From NCBI GenBank assembly GCA_945875915.1, contig CAMCMT010000004.1:1-64000 (forward strand): 64,000 nt of DNA. Reading direction: 5' to 3'. Below, in pieces: positions 34,901-36,115 of this stretch (the first letter of the stretch is position 1; every line of letters starts with the position of its first letter). A model generated the notes under the pieces. The model was not told the origin of the DNA. It saw only the letters and a list, made by a program, of their open reading frames with translations, and made no database searches. The stretch comes from Synechococcus sp. UW140. GTDB lineage: Bacteria > Cyanobacteriota > Cyanobacteriia > PCC-6307 > Cyanobiaceae. Position numbers and translations under genes: made by a program.

Positions 34901-34992
34901 CCTCCTCCACAAGGTCAACCTCCATTCGCTCAGCTGTTTATACCGCTGCCCTGGCCTTCACCTCTGCAGCATGGCGTTTGTTGAGACGGTAG
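4957..34992 (+). CDS. giant 10,011-residue DUF4347 repeat protein, probable secreted/surface protein
   Basis: A single open frame of 30,036 bases encodes a protein of about 1 MDa. No Sec signal peptide is seen. Residues about 100-268 form a DUF4347 domain (LLGHGSEGQF at 157, VYGCESG at 200), common at the N-terminus of very large bacterial repeat proteins. Residues about 300-2300 are AT-rich in codons and heterogeneous. From about 2500 to 4500 a roughly 70-residue Ala/Ser/Gly-rich unit repeats more than 20 times. Residues about 5700-7900 resemble filamentous-haemagglutinin beta-helix sequence, with two tryptophan-rich modules and turn modules interspersed. Five related beta-sandwich-like domains lie between 8262 and 9918. 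The end reads ALAFTSAAWRLLRR, with no RTX nonapeptides and no LPXTG. Cysteines are rare. HlyD- and TolC-like genes lie directly upstream. An adhesin, surface-layer or motility role is possible: SwmB of marine Synechococcus is of similar size, but I could not compare the sequences. Starts at 5011 or 5029 are alternatives. Confidence 0.85.
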   Translation: MGECDYPQHRFWPPKDQAMQELGMDNQNSLIGSGAIPGLADQANPLVDLRSPLSPLLAPEPILQHDVPSPYDPTPWKGDRFTEINRNPLTPVAVSQRQDLGAVYIVTSKSDRLDQLEKALTRAGAKTIQVDENSSLANLVAQVKVHAPVGGYSAIHLLGHGSEGQFIVGKDTLTSRNLWRHKDELKELGNLLTDDGDLLVYGCESGKGTAGQRLIDGLAKYTRADVAASDDRTYSDLSNHTNDWLLEEQLGTIEAKSDILTGLNWSGSLGNAPVNSYSPVLYANKVLSIDASNSTDLISIQAREGAKSGETTLVITGLGETILQYQTTGVDKIVITGEPDKGLRIGNIDLDTDKADNFYPNAYKLDISLKGSYHAGLEHYNVNPKEETNYREGAEKSINNGYKIVTAPVDYDYSIGIYGSIKTYGGDITISNEGGDTTMENRANITFKGSTIDTRGDQTSKIGDLKIKSHLSALAAPLAFWFPKSSSSVNINSSKIDVRSLSIDTKTEIDPYLNYKLIDGAFGTFVDKFELDSIIDSGLYGLQGMVLPAVVKVGAVNSSVSIKDSQINAKDSISLDQVAKISLESKSSETNSKDLVMNTINRITGSEWDLALAVTKSDSNATIDIYNSNLNAGNISFSTDATNKLNSAAQVAANLGGTKDTPTEEDPNKKSGTATGDRSGLTAAIAVGNTNSTISIDKTSNLKANQQLSLETIATPSLETRAQTSVWGDGYITISNAVEVDKTNSTINLDGTLIITGEENPDSTSTSEPASKLYIKAPTAIDQSHLKGEQQIKNGDVIKGSNGQGAENYFSYSGPNTTANKLSSSFETIDLAYAENFTIVTLDRYNNINNLTVGTRVKANGIQQTAYEVSQNNEGILSIEDRVGNTIANEAKFSVKNGDIITWSDKNTYQYVGTSDIIVNLSEISSIDGKYSLSSSGMWNLVPVVIKDQSYTVTAVIPGDGNNGDRIVIATDRPNDIDANGATGSHYEVYKSATAVFNAASPSEVDLSRNEIQLPLQANGTFTPINSGQIITYYVLADQQAGTDSAAIEGLQTDRDYYVILRGPGRIAFALTPEDVLSNKAVDLVGYGIGNQHVLRYEVGQSQTLTLTAGQNLTYTANAIQQVDKITVSGNYHKNDNINLRFKADGSTAYTNISYVVPTDGMSLINIRDGLLSLIKNCTGLCSGNDAYISAEIDPFDSNGIRLSSLTAGKGYQLVGNTINGEDVQTNSLMIGSNLVEGDVLTISFSENASENQQIVSYTVNSSASTEIRDGLIAAINKQIGLGIGDKAYVNAALVINPSTGLENSQQIRLYGKINGKKYSITSKVNGASTSNQLSVNLLNEAYKDSDTSQNIDLSSITVNQGLANQTNLTFTTNTDGRYASQSVVSVTSGLLQRIDGRLLNADLFLTSENVLFDNSGQENKGVQAIATNQTIYVETKNSTGTGYIGKYYKYLGLNNTLTGVGLRTHLGATPDKKIWQETSGGNYNLKPVGGVNSGYVLEGSSSGPSLQGARLVSTSRAVLQVQCDAPYVTFNPNQDVNSTNDTLHLNGLGLETGEIITIYNDRSYQQKEKNSYFSSLDTSLWQAATNYWTGVQVPVTTKNNFGLVEAQYFNNLPGLVSSSTTATPTGLSNGQTVYLKINTTDSSIHIYKDAEGLIAINRPTALPEGIKPFLKFTVTIDAGSSGIRGIQSGQELRVLALGADHYQVATDEQQFLAAIPKLLLGNQLVNDQASFETVVEPIGHNTTGIKIDTAIIAKNSAYASSASGSNPKLRDYVNNPSLLWSTRNYKNQGAFIGSRFKDSMKEANGEEFKTSNDGFSPSTAINAVDHKAITTINGNIISTVNNDKKRPTLEISNTIIESYSAYSDAATNKDGGDKDKVRTVSIAASISEISNSAQFILNKNASIGSTTSPFGDVTLNDSITYPSKFMSKFGSLELVKEYISNPLNVVKALSGFSGELIKNGFNSYATVKNKSKDLDTAKKKDKTVDDNKQEGASQALAIALNKVNLKAISQAQLAGSISAQNLDINNINRHDSVLGAGDVHVDIGIDTYTKITHGKYEKEETNKDGTKTKKFKKSEAEEKPLSCLKNFIQWGNVAKNGVGAVLNMETTSNKAETIVMSTANLKLSGTLKNTTKQSGQVVHIVVGSGSSNNNGFQGGIDLTLAGGDTHADSTGLQFNHGASLSAANLRGSASNDVNRIDINGAVQYTESRGIGAVLIFSEVERRTRNSFMAAMGSQLQITDSILLDASNNGAINLFSIAGTVAVEDSNTTEKDNSSVLLKLRGASAENTQVAMAGSIGWSILNDKTENILSVAQGQAIGPNQIKLSAANTTELNNWSGAIAYSKSGSLINPETKDTTPKQRAGEFTLAGAAAVNQINRDTTNTINGVLATGNKPASIHLVSDTRKAQETAGAISLSGSTGSGQNWVGAASIALNLDLDSSGSSTTSHVNNLTTSNFEGSLSIEAIEGANATSIAGQAAIACNPLVDEAPKRASGSVAGTFGASIAINDLKVDTAARLSNSSITSSMPSNITLAARSEGVDMIASAVSGAGSIATSNNSSSYAIAGSGAGAQNSYKNAITAEILQSTVNSTSSTTAPTINIRASSGENLLAMAGGIDVAIANASGVGDKANSLSVGASTAINELSGDITARIDGTSTIQANQLTISAADGSAVGAYAIAGALAASASTLGEAFDGAFVGSGTGNTVNRPVTAVIGDPQAGLLVGTGTIRANDLTLNAERTADAKLISDAAGAAISLAYGSKAAKSASFAGGFAFNKLSGGITSGVYNISDLSIRYSTSIRAWAHKSGREGSAQGNVYSFAGGFAVGGAQGLSGAAKAGALGLAIAKNTINDPIRAQIKSVAGHSQTNLLGSATRQIGLGSLNIQAQNERLIRAEATGDSLTFSSSTSSAGALSIGAAQAINLVNGNVESLVDLANTVEFNLGGVLTLSAVDISQTSSLALGVALSGAMGANSSLALSGGGASSINTITSEVNASITTGSYRNTASDSTLTKATSLQAATQTLKNDGSSAQRRGIKAEVGAGSAAVALSNKDATAAAIGVSKATNQINWNKATQTGVSTKLEVANIKTEGGLELTSINSDKIDAKIAAVSIGIAASGSGGNAVAISAAVAEATNQIGTSTSAQIIGRDMVNSVLNAGSLKLVSLDTSEIEAGVGAGSVSFSFTGGKISAAPAIGLALASNTLSGSRTTSIAGFSNITTSTGDLSLRSSSELLDSNGNSLQSRRITSTAAAAAVSAAIGSNSLGVAGGGASSYNTILGDTTASITSPTIMSGGKLSVQASSPGTINAKIIANSAAAGLSVDGTTGAASIGLSIARNFIGATQSNPGESGGSPTLADGGNGNRIAATISGTSANSLHTLTASGAIRVEASHNATIKAEVVAVSAAIAVSTSGGGALSGAGSEATNVIASNTTATIIGNGTANSSLVGTDLTIRVSDAASIDATAVGASLAASFADKAAFAPSIGISLANNTIRRNAKAELANFGSVLTTSNMAITSTNSGKINSDSIAAAIAVAVGGKFSLGLSGGGTSSLNTITGTNQALVNSANLGTASSTWNGTVTVNANDTSTINAKVHAISIALAAGDKGGSAAIGVAFARNFIGETQANRALSGGSPQSFTNLIGTSGNLVRAAITNSNLYAKGAVSVTASNAAKITSYVDSFAAAISITGGGSLALVGAGSEATNRSLVSIQAFVGATSGKTISLNTGALTVSSSDSSSADSTAWGAAVGASFGGGLSVAAAIGVSQAGNTLNNTADTTVANIAAGSKVGALSVTASKTKADDRSASISAKSAAVAVALSGGSSGGSLAGGGADAINILLGDATTNISSANLTVAGAISLGSSNSQSVDAGVGAGVGAGSATGVGGAIAVGAVKVQNLLGIATADATNTSRAKVQTTISNSNLTTTGTGIINPDLTASSSSTVSYGTTAIPVSVALTTGQFAGGFSGAFNDSRIAYNVGTTVTQSNLISAGSLTITSKTDNNIDKAQTDAGSVAISGNPGIGVGVAIGAAENKNLIDNINTVTISDGGSNVDAKRYTIQSKGDLTIKADDARSTINDSKSTTAVVSGGINALSGGGARIKNTIANVITTTVTGAIDVNAGVIGDATVMVETTQLASATQAQVDQVVLDGHFNSGDKIAIKVTTGNTELVVTYQVTSPTALAIQTGLRDAINNQIGTSYLAAISGNSINTITITAKQANRSFRSELTSTPAVTSSGSITIAASSSNTNLNAEIVATSLAAGMGVAVGAGVVENTINNRVTALTQSSTAAVGRNAPTFTAASNITISSSTADTIEQAKAITASASGVVGAVVNSAKATITSTSRAQVQAGSLYTPDGTSLIQAASANTLNSSSLGGTVGGLAGFGLMAAESNLGSNSVEPEVQALLGSGASISAKDVAINSFSRDSVYADTLSAAGGGLLSGAGAQSTASTNQTVQTKLDANATISATGSLKLSSLVDQTSEDGTPGGIDTRAVGIAVSTGLAGGGANSTIAIMSKSSIDLGSSSSVTAAAIDIAANNSIQKNKYSQSNNNSLGVIGNGKVFVAGQAGGAGIKSTTLIGDDAGAFGANINLGANSTVHALGSKANPGLLWMHARTGVYATDDITLDAVSALAAVSAESQVINKAKASVAAAGGVKIINDSGDVSITAKSDGTVSSSSSVLAGQFGFGNAYSTATNQVSNVLSLTGTTIKGQTIKLWSGLDANGVPDILRSTADSQINSTVLGVPLSRANATSVDTNSISIVDNSKLLARGNVELKAQGKDWNGKSNKRSLADATSYILIAAPIKGTTTGNDSTTNTITIDSSSQVVAGAQHQIKVITLPNSDNLANQNSYLNLSGSSALTSALVKDTKLNAAQLASLGLDGTIDYSYRLLASPTGSLVDLGTFIGVVLPDLLWNDASQRPYLDTMELGSELFEQDKRLRDLIAANDSSPSNKALYLSQQEALRRQAAQLGLLDANTGTIQGKLDGLAIHLPDLYAAAGSVFLDAIGGTININGLQTNSAPANIPSNIKAYSDSSISVINSAPAILVGEDMVIDDSKVVDIIDGKYTVFSPGSVYFNRQGGSSGGNTNQPTGTITVSQNVRKDIPLPTAFPVNQPPADIYLLGSVVNEIGTIAINNATDSVIVSGEVRGSSLSISSAGTFTLNSDSWFHSGGDPRQYLNYDNYRAQAFNAATNSDGSYKGSMTSATANQSVVNSAATSNAGTIFSRGDISISALYLNINGLIQSGTPTLSMTVDASFNPSFSTSLLDSNGNGINGISFAAVEGKAVGLAGYVDVGSRTINLYDIKSKGGNINLTGQIMSTGAGKVLAFNGQPTLTLTNNSSWNLVTGAIDLSPTNGKITIIDTPRIPLVPTSVTGNTITFATAVNLAEDSPILYQYNKSIDASGQAVDTSPFRGLTNNTIYYVHRTGNSNQIQLKHRSGVPNVVTKTTSPMSTRTWNSTVNGYQPPYDNTTSITTYSISPDGSNIEKIDYTRVQTTVASSGPERRRTYTKTTSTTTWTDTTTTSNPTVGIGSWDSKRASTFLQANVSKNIYELNRANNSITTSLSTLSLVPGSTSWLDQSTTYTAGTIAGNDVATIRSTTYTPAAGLTYVWTEGQAATTTTTKYKSNSSFNLFYDIPTNSNAWDSINTQYIDSKPLLQGQAIQAVAPASFSTANAAYQLDYMQATNNAPLTTNRHWTTGGGFLRKKTYHTEQIVNQGVKDYYTSQLKADNPITVGFISPAINAGQAAGSLSITSQGNVSMLKGVNNVSNVTITAGHGRDITIKPLFVSNNTVPINLSAGGNIDLQVGGASNSTTDIQLQAAAGGNLTIATFSNGGFSANLKPLGDSASGLALSAGNTLTLTLAGGLNLSNQTTTGPTAAAALFKADRLEMNVGSGHLGTAANALRLNTSANGLTSTSGLALELKGSGANAYLKETEGPLQLVLPTSWSSTSAISLGGSLNLNVVSGDLLDATGAPGGLTDMTELQKQDNMFKITGEAARAAAVSEIAAQDQANYRNYWSTYSKVNVSTVGSVSLEKVNNSTIYSVTTNGITKQLNYATAPFNNTHPSWRILSAATIDGINKCLYLYAPSNQLTEWIMDGNWDFLRASNVLTTGGSPEASTLLAKYNLTNANYQQANTAGNRYQQQASFAFTTAEKNTLINKGFSGQAIAAYEVQLNAIHQQHGNTSYNSTFIYQRSAEQQASYIDQRVMATNAYYHPLAANLYASLFPVQAATLGLGTGSTDGSPASSTNAINIGGNLSLTVSQGAIGRTSANLIQIEIPNGDYEQVSTSNAALLSAASTGDVVSRSYKVYKYVGNTPLNTTSSTSTLALSNPNQFVAYTPDYTAVASSSTGVVLNQSVQAGQVVLVRNGRFNGYYTFIGSAKICDLLSEDYSNSNLWTALTIGTAHASVTAASHPNTITSGMLITDISELIGVTLRPQTALSVNLGGSLITDANQGIRISTAGNLSIQSVSGNGTVSLQAGGSLSQLAAGNGVSNSLGPIELRSVSGSIGSSSQAVKISATGISSLYASADNGSAYLSSSANLSLGSVVAANHLTITSGGALLDGGRSASAIGQASINLQAPNLTLTATSFGTAVSPLTIGGGTAANPTRLTATSTGGANGTMAFGSRGTTPVVLQSLNAANQTVWLSGAGFSQGSGSNISIQSSSLVLDGLTGLGSSTSLFRTKVNTLAGRVGNGGVHLTNDSNLTIDTASDSTGNKNLAGLYTTGTSNISTSNGDLTIYGKIESVSSNLTLTSANSLSIKSGASIITSGSGNLAISANISTGTVSAESGSNLILNSSDSANVTAGFLVMEGLIDASGTLNLNAKGGNTLNVGDHLSSNQKTELTATGVNAGFLDGNANNGEYRTNIKLGGTITARSSNGFSLNTNKNLAILGSITTTSGNLSLISSENLFVLGNLQSSNSLNLSTTTANNTVIKLWTTISSTIKTSGGNGSLTLSSNSDARLYGTILAGANSTETGPTWLAGIHQFSLTSTGNLVLAGATAVNGDATILAPNLTITASGGVISRSNLSLSSTGTATGQGLYSAGLLVAGGTVNTLLSNLKPHNETIETSSNLSLRGSSLQESNLLLDSASSASLRLSVSRDAADALVLGGMTSWNGTTQSDVVVAGAWIAAPHIVITTPQSPRLLHDLIARDSLTITANSATNSSIRLSPLAQIQLGNANGSTITSSLTLNAANVSIPGDQAGLAIESISPLPQNFLNGKLESALSFNLSVTRLASGTATGLETKTFTASLAAQQFASLPALITAINSAIKTAAIAAGLVETNGEIPVVDLRGSNVRIGLRPPSGSYRLNSSLALALNTTNSVGLGQLGDFSLQAGTVNAVAPATILSRAVSTNLTIGSATSNLSNLQWDGGLRSSNSDANSSLSWILHPTANATLNLNASIDAPIVSLTPNGGTAGNVTNLLGNLNLLGRTKSLVISQSGDLSLGSLADTTAAKNLQSLTYRSTAGSLTLAGSNPTSLMPTYSSRANLSLEAHGNLTIGQGNQALQVLAPSLTLKSNATITIGSGAILKASTSSNQTAFAITGKTVTIKGSLNTDSTANTSISATNGSLNLDASANLVGLKGNQSFTSVGATSDLIQAAALGSSNLTGTIKLTAGRNLQSTAAITSTTAVTMVATTGNLTTAAELFTTSTGVLIDKLGYRVNANGSFVNQAGGVLADSERPIFADVANNPYSGGAIRTSSFTAQANNGSINLNGSLYPSATASTRPLSVTVTNFGENENQFTITNHGLSTGTAVRYYGKQSGALLPLQDGGLYYVIQTSANTFRLAASEIDARNGINGIPMLLSKAASLTTGPLCTFTPELVLGNSAVTLRAKSIELSGNLQSQTLSASSSTGNISLVKEAWVYTGTSNFTIPTSQHLQIGRTRSDLRRAILTTTNLNLTNPNSLSLNGFLDLTPSANSSMTTLSLSSAAITGELTTTGNLTLNLTGGLSVSRAGSIEAGGDLILNAASFNLDADATRPGWELTQIPTFTPIIANQSVVVGTTTAVQRFGFSGDVKLQIDPSSDVLTYVGVDGNGVPHGLNTDDILYYQNGASNGSVGRAGLTNTNTTVAAEAVAYTVVKLDDYRFQLKRNAVVVDLTQANGAGDSLVGLNTVNQSVTSYTTETFANGTVPVQVGSSWYTYDLALNQDAYYRAATGEIREYLVAGSDFTTSQIHWTNGAPTSNHTWENYTDQQRQDVLDQLGYKPLYATNLTNIKSNTLRNGVTTSTSVANPWTNGSNKVLMPTSGYLAGMAIEGSTDALAKVVSNETFEGSAASATQGWSFASGSPTLASSSRLSQFLGGFANGPKVNGQDAWKTFTLDGSGGTVSFDFHRLDTWDGESFRVYANDQIALETNFTYSDTSTPRSSTTNGYAWTITPVRNYGILGGLGQLGWYDQSFRVTITVPNSITSLKLGFGSSLDQTADDESYGIDALSVVNGSQYSAESKGSTSSSEIVGSSVDSAKVLYTQTKSALKSTTLTQTISNPNDPNAVAQTITAQVTDNEPLGGPASGSEWRVGVDDADASQSQRSYTLKSWSQNNNSANLSVSLQRTTNPLDGRTYFSVDENGINRQIQGGNLYAGIYDGWQTLGAAKVDGTNKLLWYHQPSNQSHYWNLDSNWNYVGSGGSFAVTSADSYKLESQFRVDINLDGIIGNPSTSAFEDFDSVSGWSTATGVASTASDPVFGSYMGPFANGAKVAGQDVWKNYSLPATGGTISFDFLRFDTWDGESFNVYANDAQILSSSFVWHENVTSVRSGSTNGFSWTITPVNNYAQGGRVNHYAFSQQSFRVVITVPTGVTNLKLGFGSTLDQGNNDESYGIDNVSVTSTAAVTRSPDWVSNSTFNTTINPGSGSTTAFGWHKGNAPEIPGNSNIDANQNPNLYAPVSASTNLDYIRSTASLSNIQSAGTSTYDVGTITTTSAPIAYVASSGAANYDDAKAKSLALQNRVTSSATGLSQTFTGLSSLARLTSKDQAATAASPAMAQRPGGAWYFVDGYQPDEASSWRYLNNTEIRSDWGDASSQTTISVADQNELQNIAYGLGGTSSNFGADTTLIYEQRFENDAAGFSHDTRRVTGQGSRGTMLGRFDNWNKTTLTIGEGTGFALDNNKFTKVNFDFVRIDDWWYNNMDFQIKTNLGNYTVQPNLRRDEASSFVALDSNGFRMNFEAYQHSNFMFGQWWDTAYRVTLTMPKGVSRFSIDFQGHLSQGWDKRSWALDDVIVKQSVSGNYLTTGIGTVSQSFANLPWEGGRPNDGGWSNPNRNDENYLAMDSSKAKYKLDGSFADFGYSSTQYYLAQSRTAWGENRTLQETFHNYKYDWKSVSWNVVDKRKNFNYSVTSTATPITEQQVVYSQRDVTTTTVVPTLTAKTIDQNVYETQAVTTGVVTTYSNDFRLSDEVRFDSIKGKTVRINTTSANASQISGSIKSTALTTDSASASNLEIRSTGSLTLGSNAPAIVNPLQSNLLANSFNIQGAGLTVTKNVMITGSNGKQVQSLSLNAGNGTLTLLSSPHPAERLVLKGQNLILPASATTKLYANDIDIASGLTFKANQSLLNGKLELAINSDGSGTASGVRLNGDDASSIQTFDSPLSAWTTATPGSSAPLYLYNPTGSATNVALGSFANGAKASGQDVWTNLNFNHQGGTISFDLKRVDSWDHERFYVFANDVAILDTVLAWELNESEVRSGISDGYSWSITPNNDRIVGYDGRWRGSSQTFRVSINVSTVIGSLKLGFGSNLSSASDDEAYAIDNIKATTTLGQVLMDESFDSTLGGWQRPSSEHGSPILRQGSSVSSDYVMGDFANGGKDSLGRDIWRDLSLSGDGASISFDFLRLDSWDGETFKIYANNELIASIPFLYSRNESTPISGTTASGYRYAMVPLTTLDLNGNALVDQKFKVVIDVPVAVTTLRIGFGSTLDQNSTDESWAIDNFRVNDTLYVSALPTASATRAAIPIEIIATGNVMLPNSTTNDLNSSNDLAISVQTRGSISKGLPYNSQTSSTRSTSIRSAVYTAALAFTSAAWRLLRR
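5254..5765 (+). other. DUF4347 domain of the giant protein (residues about 100-270)
   Basis: The segment reads as an alpha/beta domain: VYIVTSK start, an LLGHGSEG motif, a DGDLLVYGCESGKG motif, then a helix and DVAASDD, ending at GLNWSGSL. Gly-His-Gly followed later by Gly-Cys resembles the caspase/CHAT-like His-Cys arrangement often noted for DUF4347. Whether it is catalytic is unknown. The domain recurs at the N-terminus of many cyanobacterial and proteobacterial giant proteins exported without a Sec signal. Confidence 0.75.
8325..8960 (+). repeat. duplicated beta-module in the giant protein; third copy at 17320-17630
   Basis: Two adjacent segments share a pattern: a short beta start (VDKITVSG), G/N-D-x-I-x-L, then S-Y-V/T-V, then a helix of type I-R-D-G-L-x-x-x-I-N. 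Examples are DGMSLINIRDGLLSLI and STEIRDGLIAAINKQIG. A third copy at 17320-17630 reads QVDQVVLDGHFNSGDKIAI and later ALAIQTGLRDAINNQIG. Three copies so far apart suggest a mobile building block within the protein. Similar modules are frequent in large bacterial repeat proteins; I cannot name the family. Confidence 0.5.
13825..17150 (+). repeat. hierarchical tandem repeats: about 70-residue units in four-unit super-repeats
   Basis: The basic unit is a run rich in Ala/Ser/Gly/Ile, then a glycine/serine turn, Asn-x-Ile, and a polar strand; its period is about 170-260 bases. Units of four kinds recur in fixed order. The GGG(A/T)SS-x-N kind starts near 13882, 14742, 15574 and 16429. The ARNFIG kind is at 14944 and 15784. 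The GAGSEATN kind is near 15193 and 16024. Spacing of like units is therefore 830-860 bases, or about 280 residues. Less regular units extend from about 12580 to 18300. Copies differ at many codons, so the duplications are old. A stacked beta structure is inferred from the alternating hydrophobic pattern. Confidence 0.7.
22995..23260 (+). repeat. tryptophan-rich module, first copy; second copy at about 30540-30890
   Basis: The first copy contains WRILSAATIDGINKCLYLY and WIMDGNWDF. The second, near 30540-30890, contains WQTLGAAKVDGTNKLLWYH and YWNLDSNWNYVGSGG and ends in the calcium-loop-like DINLDGIIG. The shared pattern is W-x-x-L-x-A-A-x-(I/V)-D-G-x-N-K, then W-x-x-D-x-N-W. It resembles the tryptophan-rich domains found with EF-hand-like loops in cyanobacterial extracellular proteins. 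Only the second copy keeps the loop. Confidence 0.6.
29740..34710 (+). repeat. five related lectin-like (jelly-roll-like) domains near the C-terminus of the giant protein
   Basis: Copies of about 165 residues begin at 29740, 30907, 32101, 33670 and 34210 (residues 8262, 8651, 9049, 9572 and 9752). Each starts with an F-(E/D) strand and a W or F. Four of the five then carry G-x-F-A-N-G and W-D-x-E-x-F-x-(V/I)-(Y/F)-A-N. All five end with a D-(E/K)-x-(Y/W)-x-(I/L)-D element, as in DESYGIDNVSV. The third copy (32101-32590) is the most diverged; it lacks the WDGE motif and has WWYNNMDFQI instead. The pattern suggests a carbohydrate- or glycan-binding beta-sandwich, which is inference. The last two copies are nearly adjacent. 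Confidence 0.65.
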
Positions 34993-34996
34993 TTGT

Positions 34997-36115
34997 TTAA
35001 TTGCCCCTGCTCGCCAGCCCCCGCCAGTCCCGCTCCATCGCTTCAATCGCCCGATAGCCCTGGCGACAAAGAAAGGCCCGGCGGGCCAGGTGTTGCAAGC
35101 GCTCAGCGCTGATGGCATCGAGGCTGCTGTCCTGGAGCAAACTCGAAGCCTGCTGCCAACGAGCGGGACTCTCGCCTGGACCCGGCGGCGGCGGCAAGTC
35201 GCCCGGCTGCTCCAGGCAGAGGATCCATTGGCGGAGGCGCTCGGCTCCGTAGCGCAGCATCTCAGCCTCGGCCTGGTGCAGGGCCAGCAGGGCCGCCAGC
35301 TCCTGGCGCGGGGTCGGTTGGCGGGCCAGGCCGTCGATGCTGCCGATCAACAGGGAGCCGGTGCGATCGAGCTGGCGCAGCAAGCGATAGAGGGGGTGGA
35401 GCTGGGGGTTGGTGCCCAGTTCATTGGCCACCTCCGGCAGCAGCCGGCGCAATTGCAGGAGTGTCTGGCGCCGCTGCAACGCCAGTTGGTCAGCGCGAAA
35501 CCTGGCAGGGGTGTGGCTCGGCACTGATCGAACGGTTGCAACGGTTGGGGTGAGGTTGCCCCCAGGGCTCGTCGCCGGCTGCCCCGGCTCGGGGTCAAGC
35601 CGCAGGGCCGCCTCCTGCAGGTCGCTCGCCAGACCCTCTAATAGGGAGCACCAGAGAGCCCTGGAACTGGCAATCGCCAGGGAGGGCCAGAAGAGGCGCA
35701 GGCTCCACATCGCCACCAGGATCCCCAGGCAGGTCCAAAACAGCCGCAGGGGGATCCAACTGGCCAGCTGGTCGCTGTGCACCAGCCAGCCCATGATCAC
35801 GATGAAGCTGCCAACCTTGTAACCCTTGATGCCCAGCCAGCCGCCCAGCAAGCGCAGCAGGCTCAGGGCCACGGCGATCGCCAGAGGGAAGGGCCAACTC
35901 TGCATCGGCCCATAGCCCACCAACACCACGGCCCCCCCCAGCAGGGTGCCGGCGATCCGTTGCCGCGCCATGGACAAGGAGCTGCCATAGGTGCCCGTGC
36001 AGACGGCTAAAACCGCCTGGGGCAGGTACACACCAAAGGCCAGGGGTGTGATCGCCGTGAGACCGGTGGCCAGGCCGGCGGTGATGGCCAAACGCAGGTC
36101 AGAACGGGTGATCAA
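34997..36115 (-). CDS. FUSC-type membrane protein (aromatic-acid-exporter-like)
   Basis: This 372-residue protein has an N-terminal block of about six membrane helices (first 160 residues: LRLAITAGLATGLTAITPLAF, VYLPQAVLAVCTGTYG, VGSFIVIMGWLV and others). A long soluble arginine/leucine-rich C-terminal half follows. The block resembles the FUSC half-domain of fusaric-acid and aromatic-acid exporters. Its start (TTG 36115) overlaps the stop of the upstream gene by four bases, so the two are probably co-translated. Its stop lies four bases from the end of the convergent 30-kb gene, leaving no room for a terminator between them. Confidence 0.7.
   Translation of the reverse strand: MITRSDLRLAITAGLATGLTAITPLAFGVYLPQAVLAVCTGTYGSSLSMARQRIAGTLLGGAVVLVGYGPMQSWPFPLAIAVALSLLRLLGGWLGIKGYKVGSFIVIMGWLVHSDQLASWIPLRLFWTCLGILVAMWSLRLFWPSLAIASSRALWCSLLEGLASDLQEAALRLDPEPGQPATSPGGNLTPTVATVRSVPSHTPARFRADQLALQRRQTLLQLRRLLPEVANELGTNPQLHPLYRLLRQLDRTGSLLIGSIDGLARQPTPRQELAALLALHQAEAEMLRYGAERLRQWILCLEQPGDLPPPPGPGESPARWQQASSLLQDSSLDAISAERLQHLARRAFLCRQGYRAIEAMERDWRGLASRGN

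Noticed and set aside
4957-34992. Equating the giant protein with SwmB
   Set aside because: Only size and cyanobacterial origin agree; no sequence comparison could be made.
34000-34992. RTX calcium-binding repeats at the giant protein's C-terminus
   Set aside because: No GGxGxDxxx nonapeptides are present there; such turns occur only in the broken protease end.
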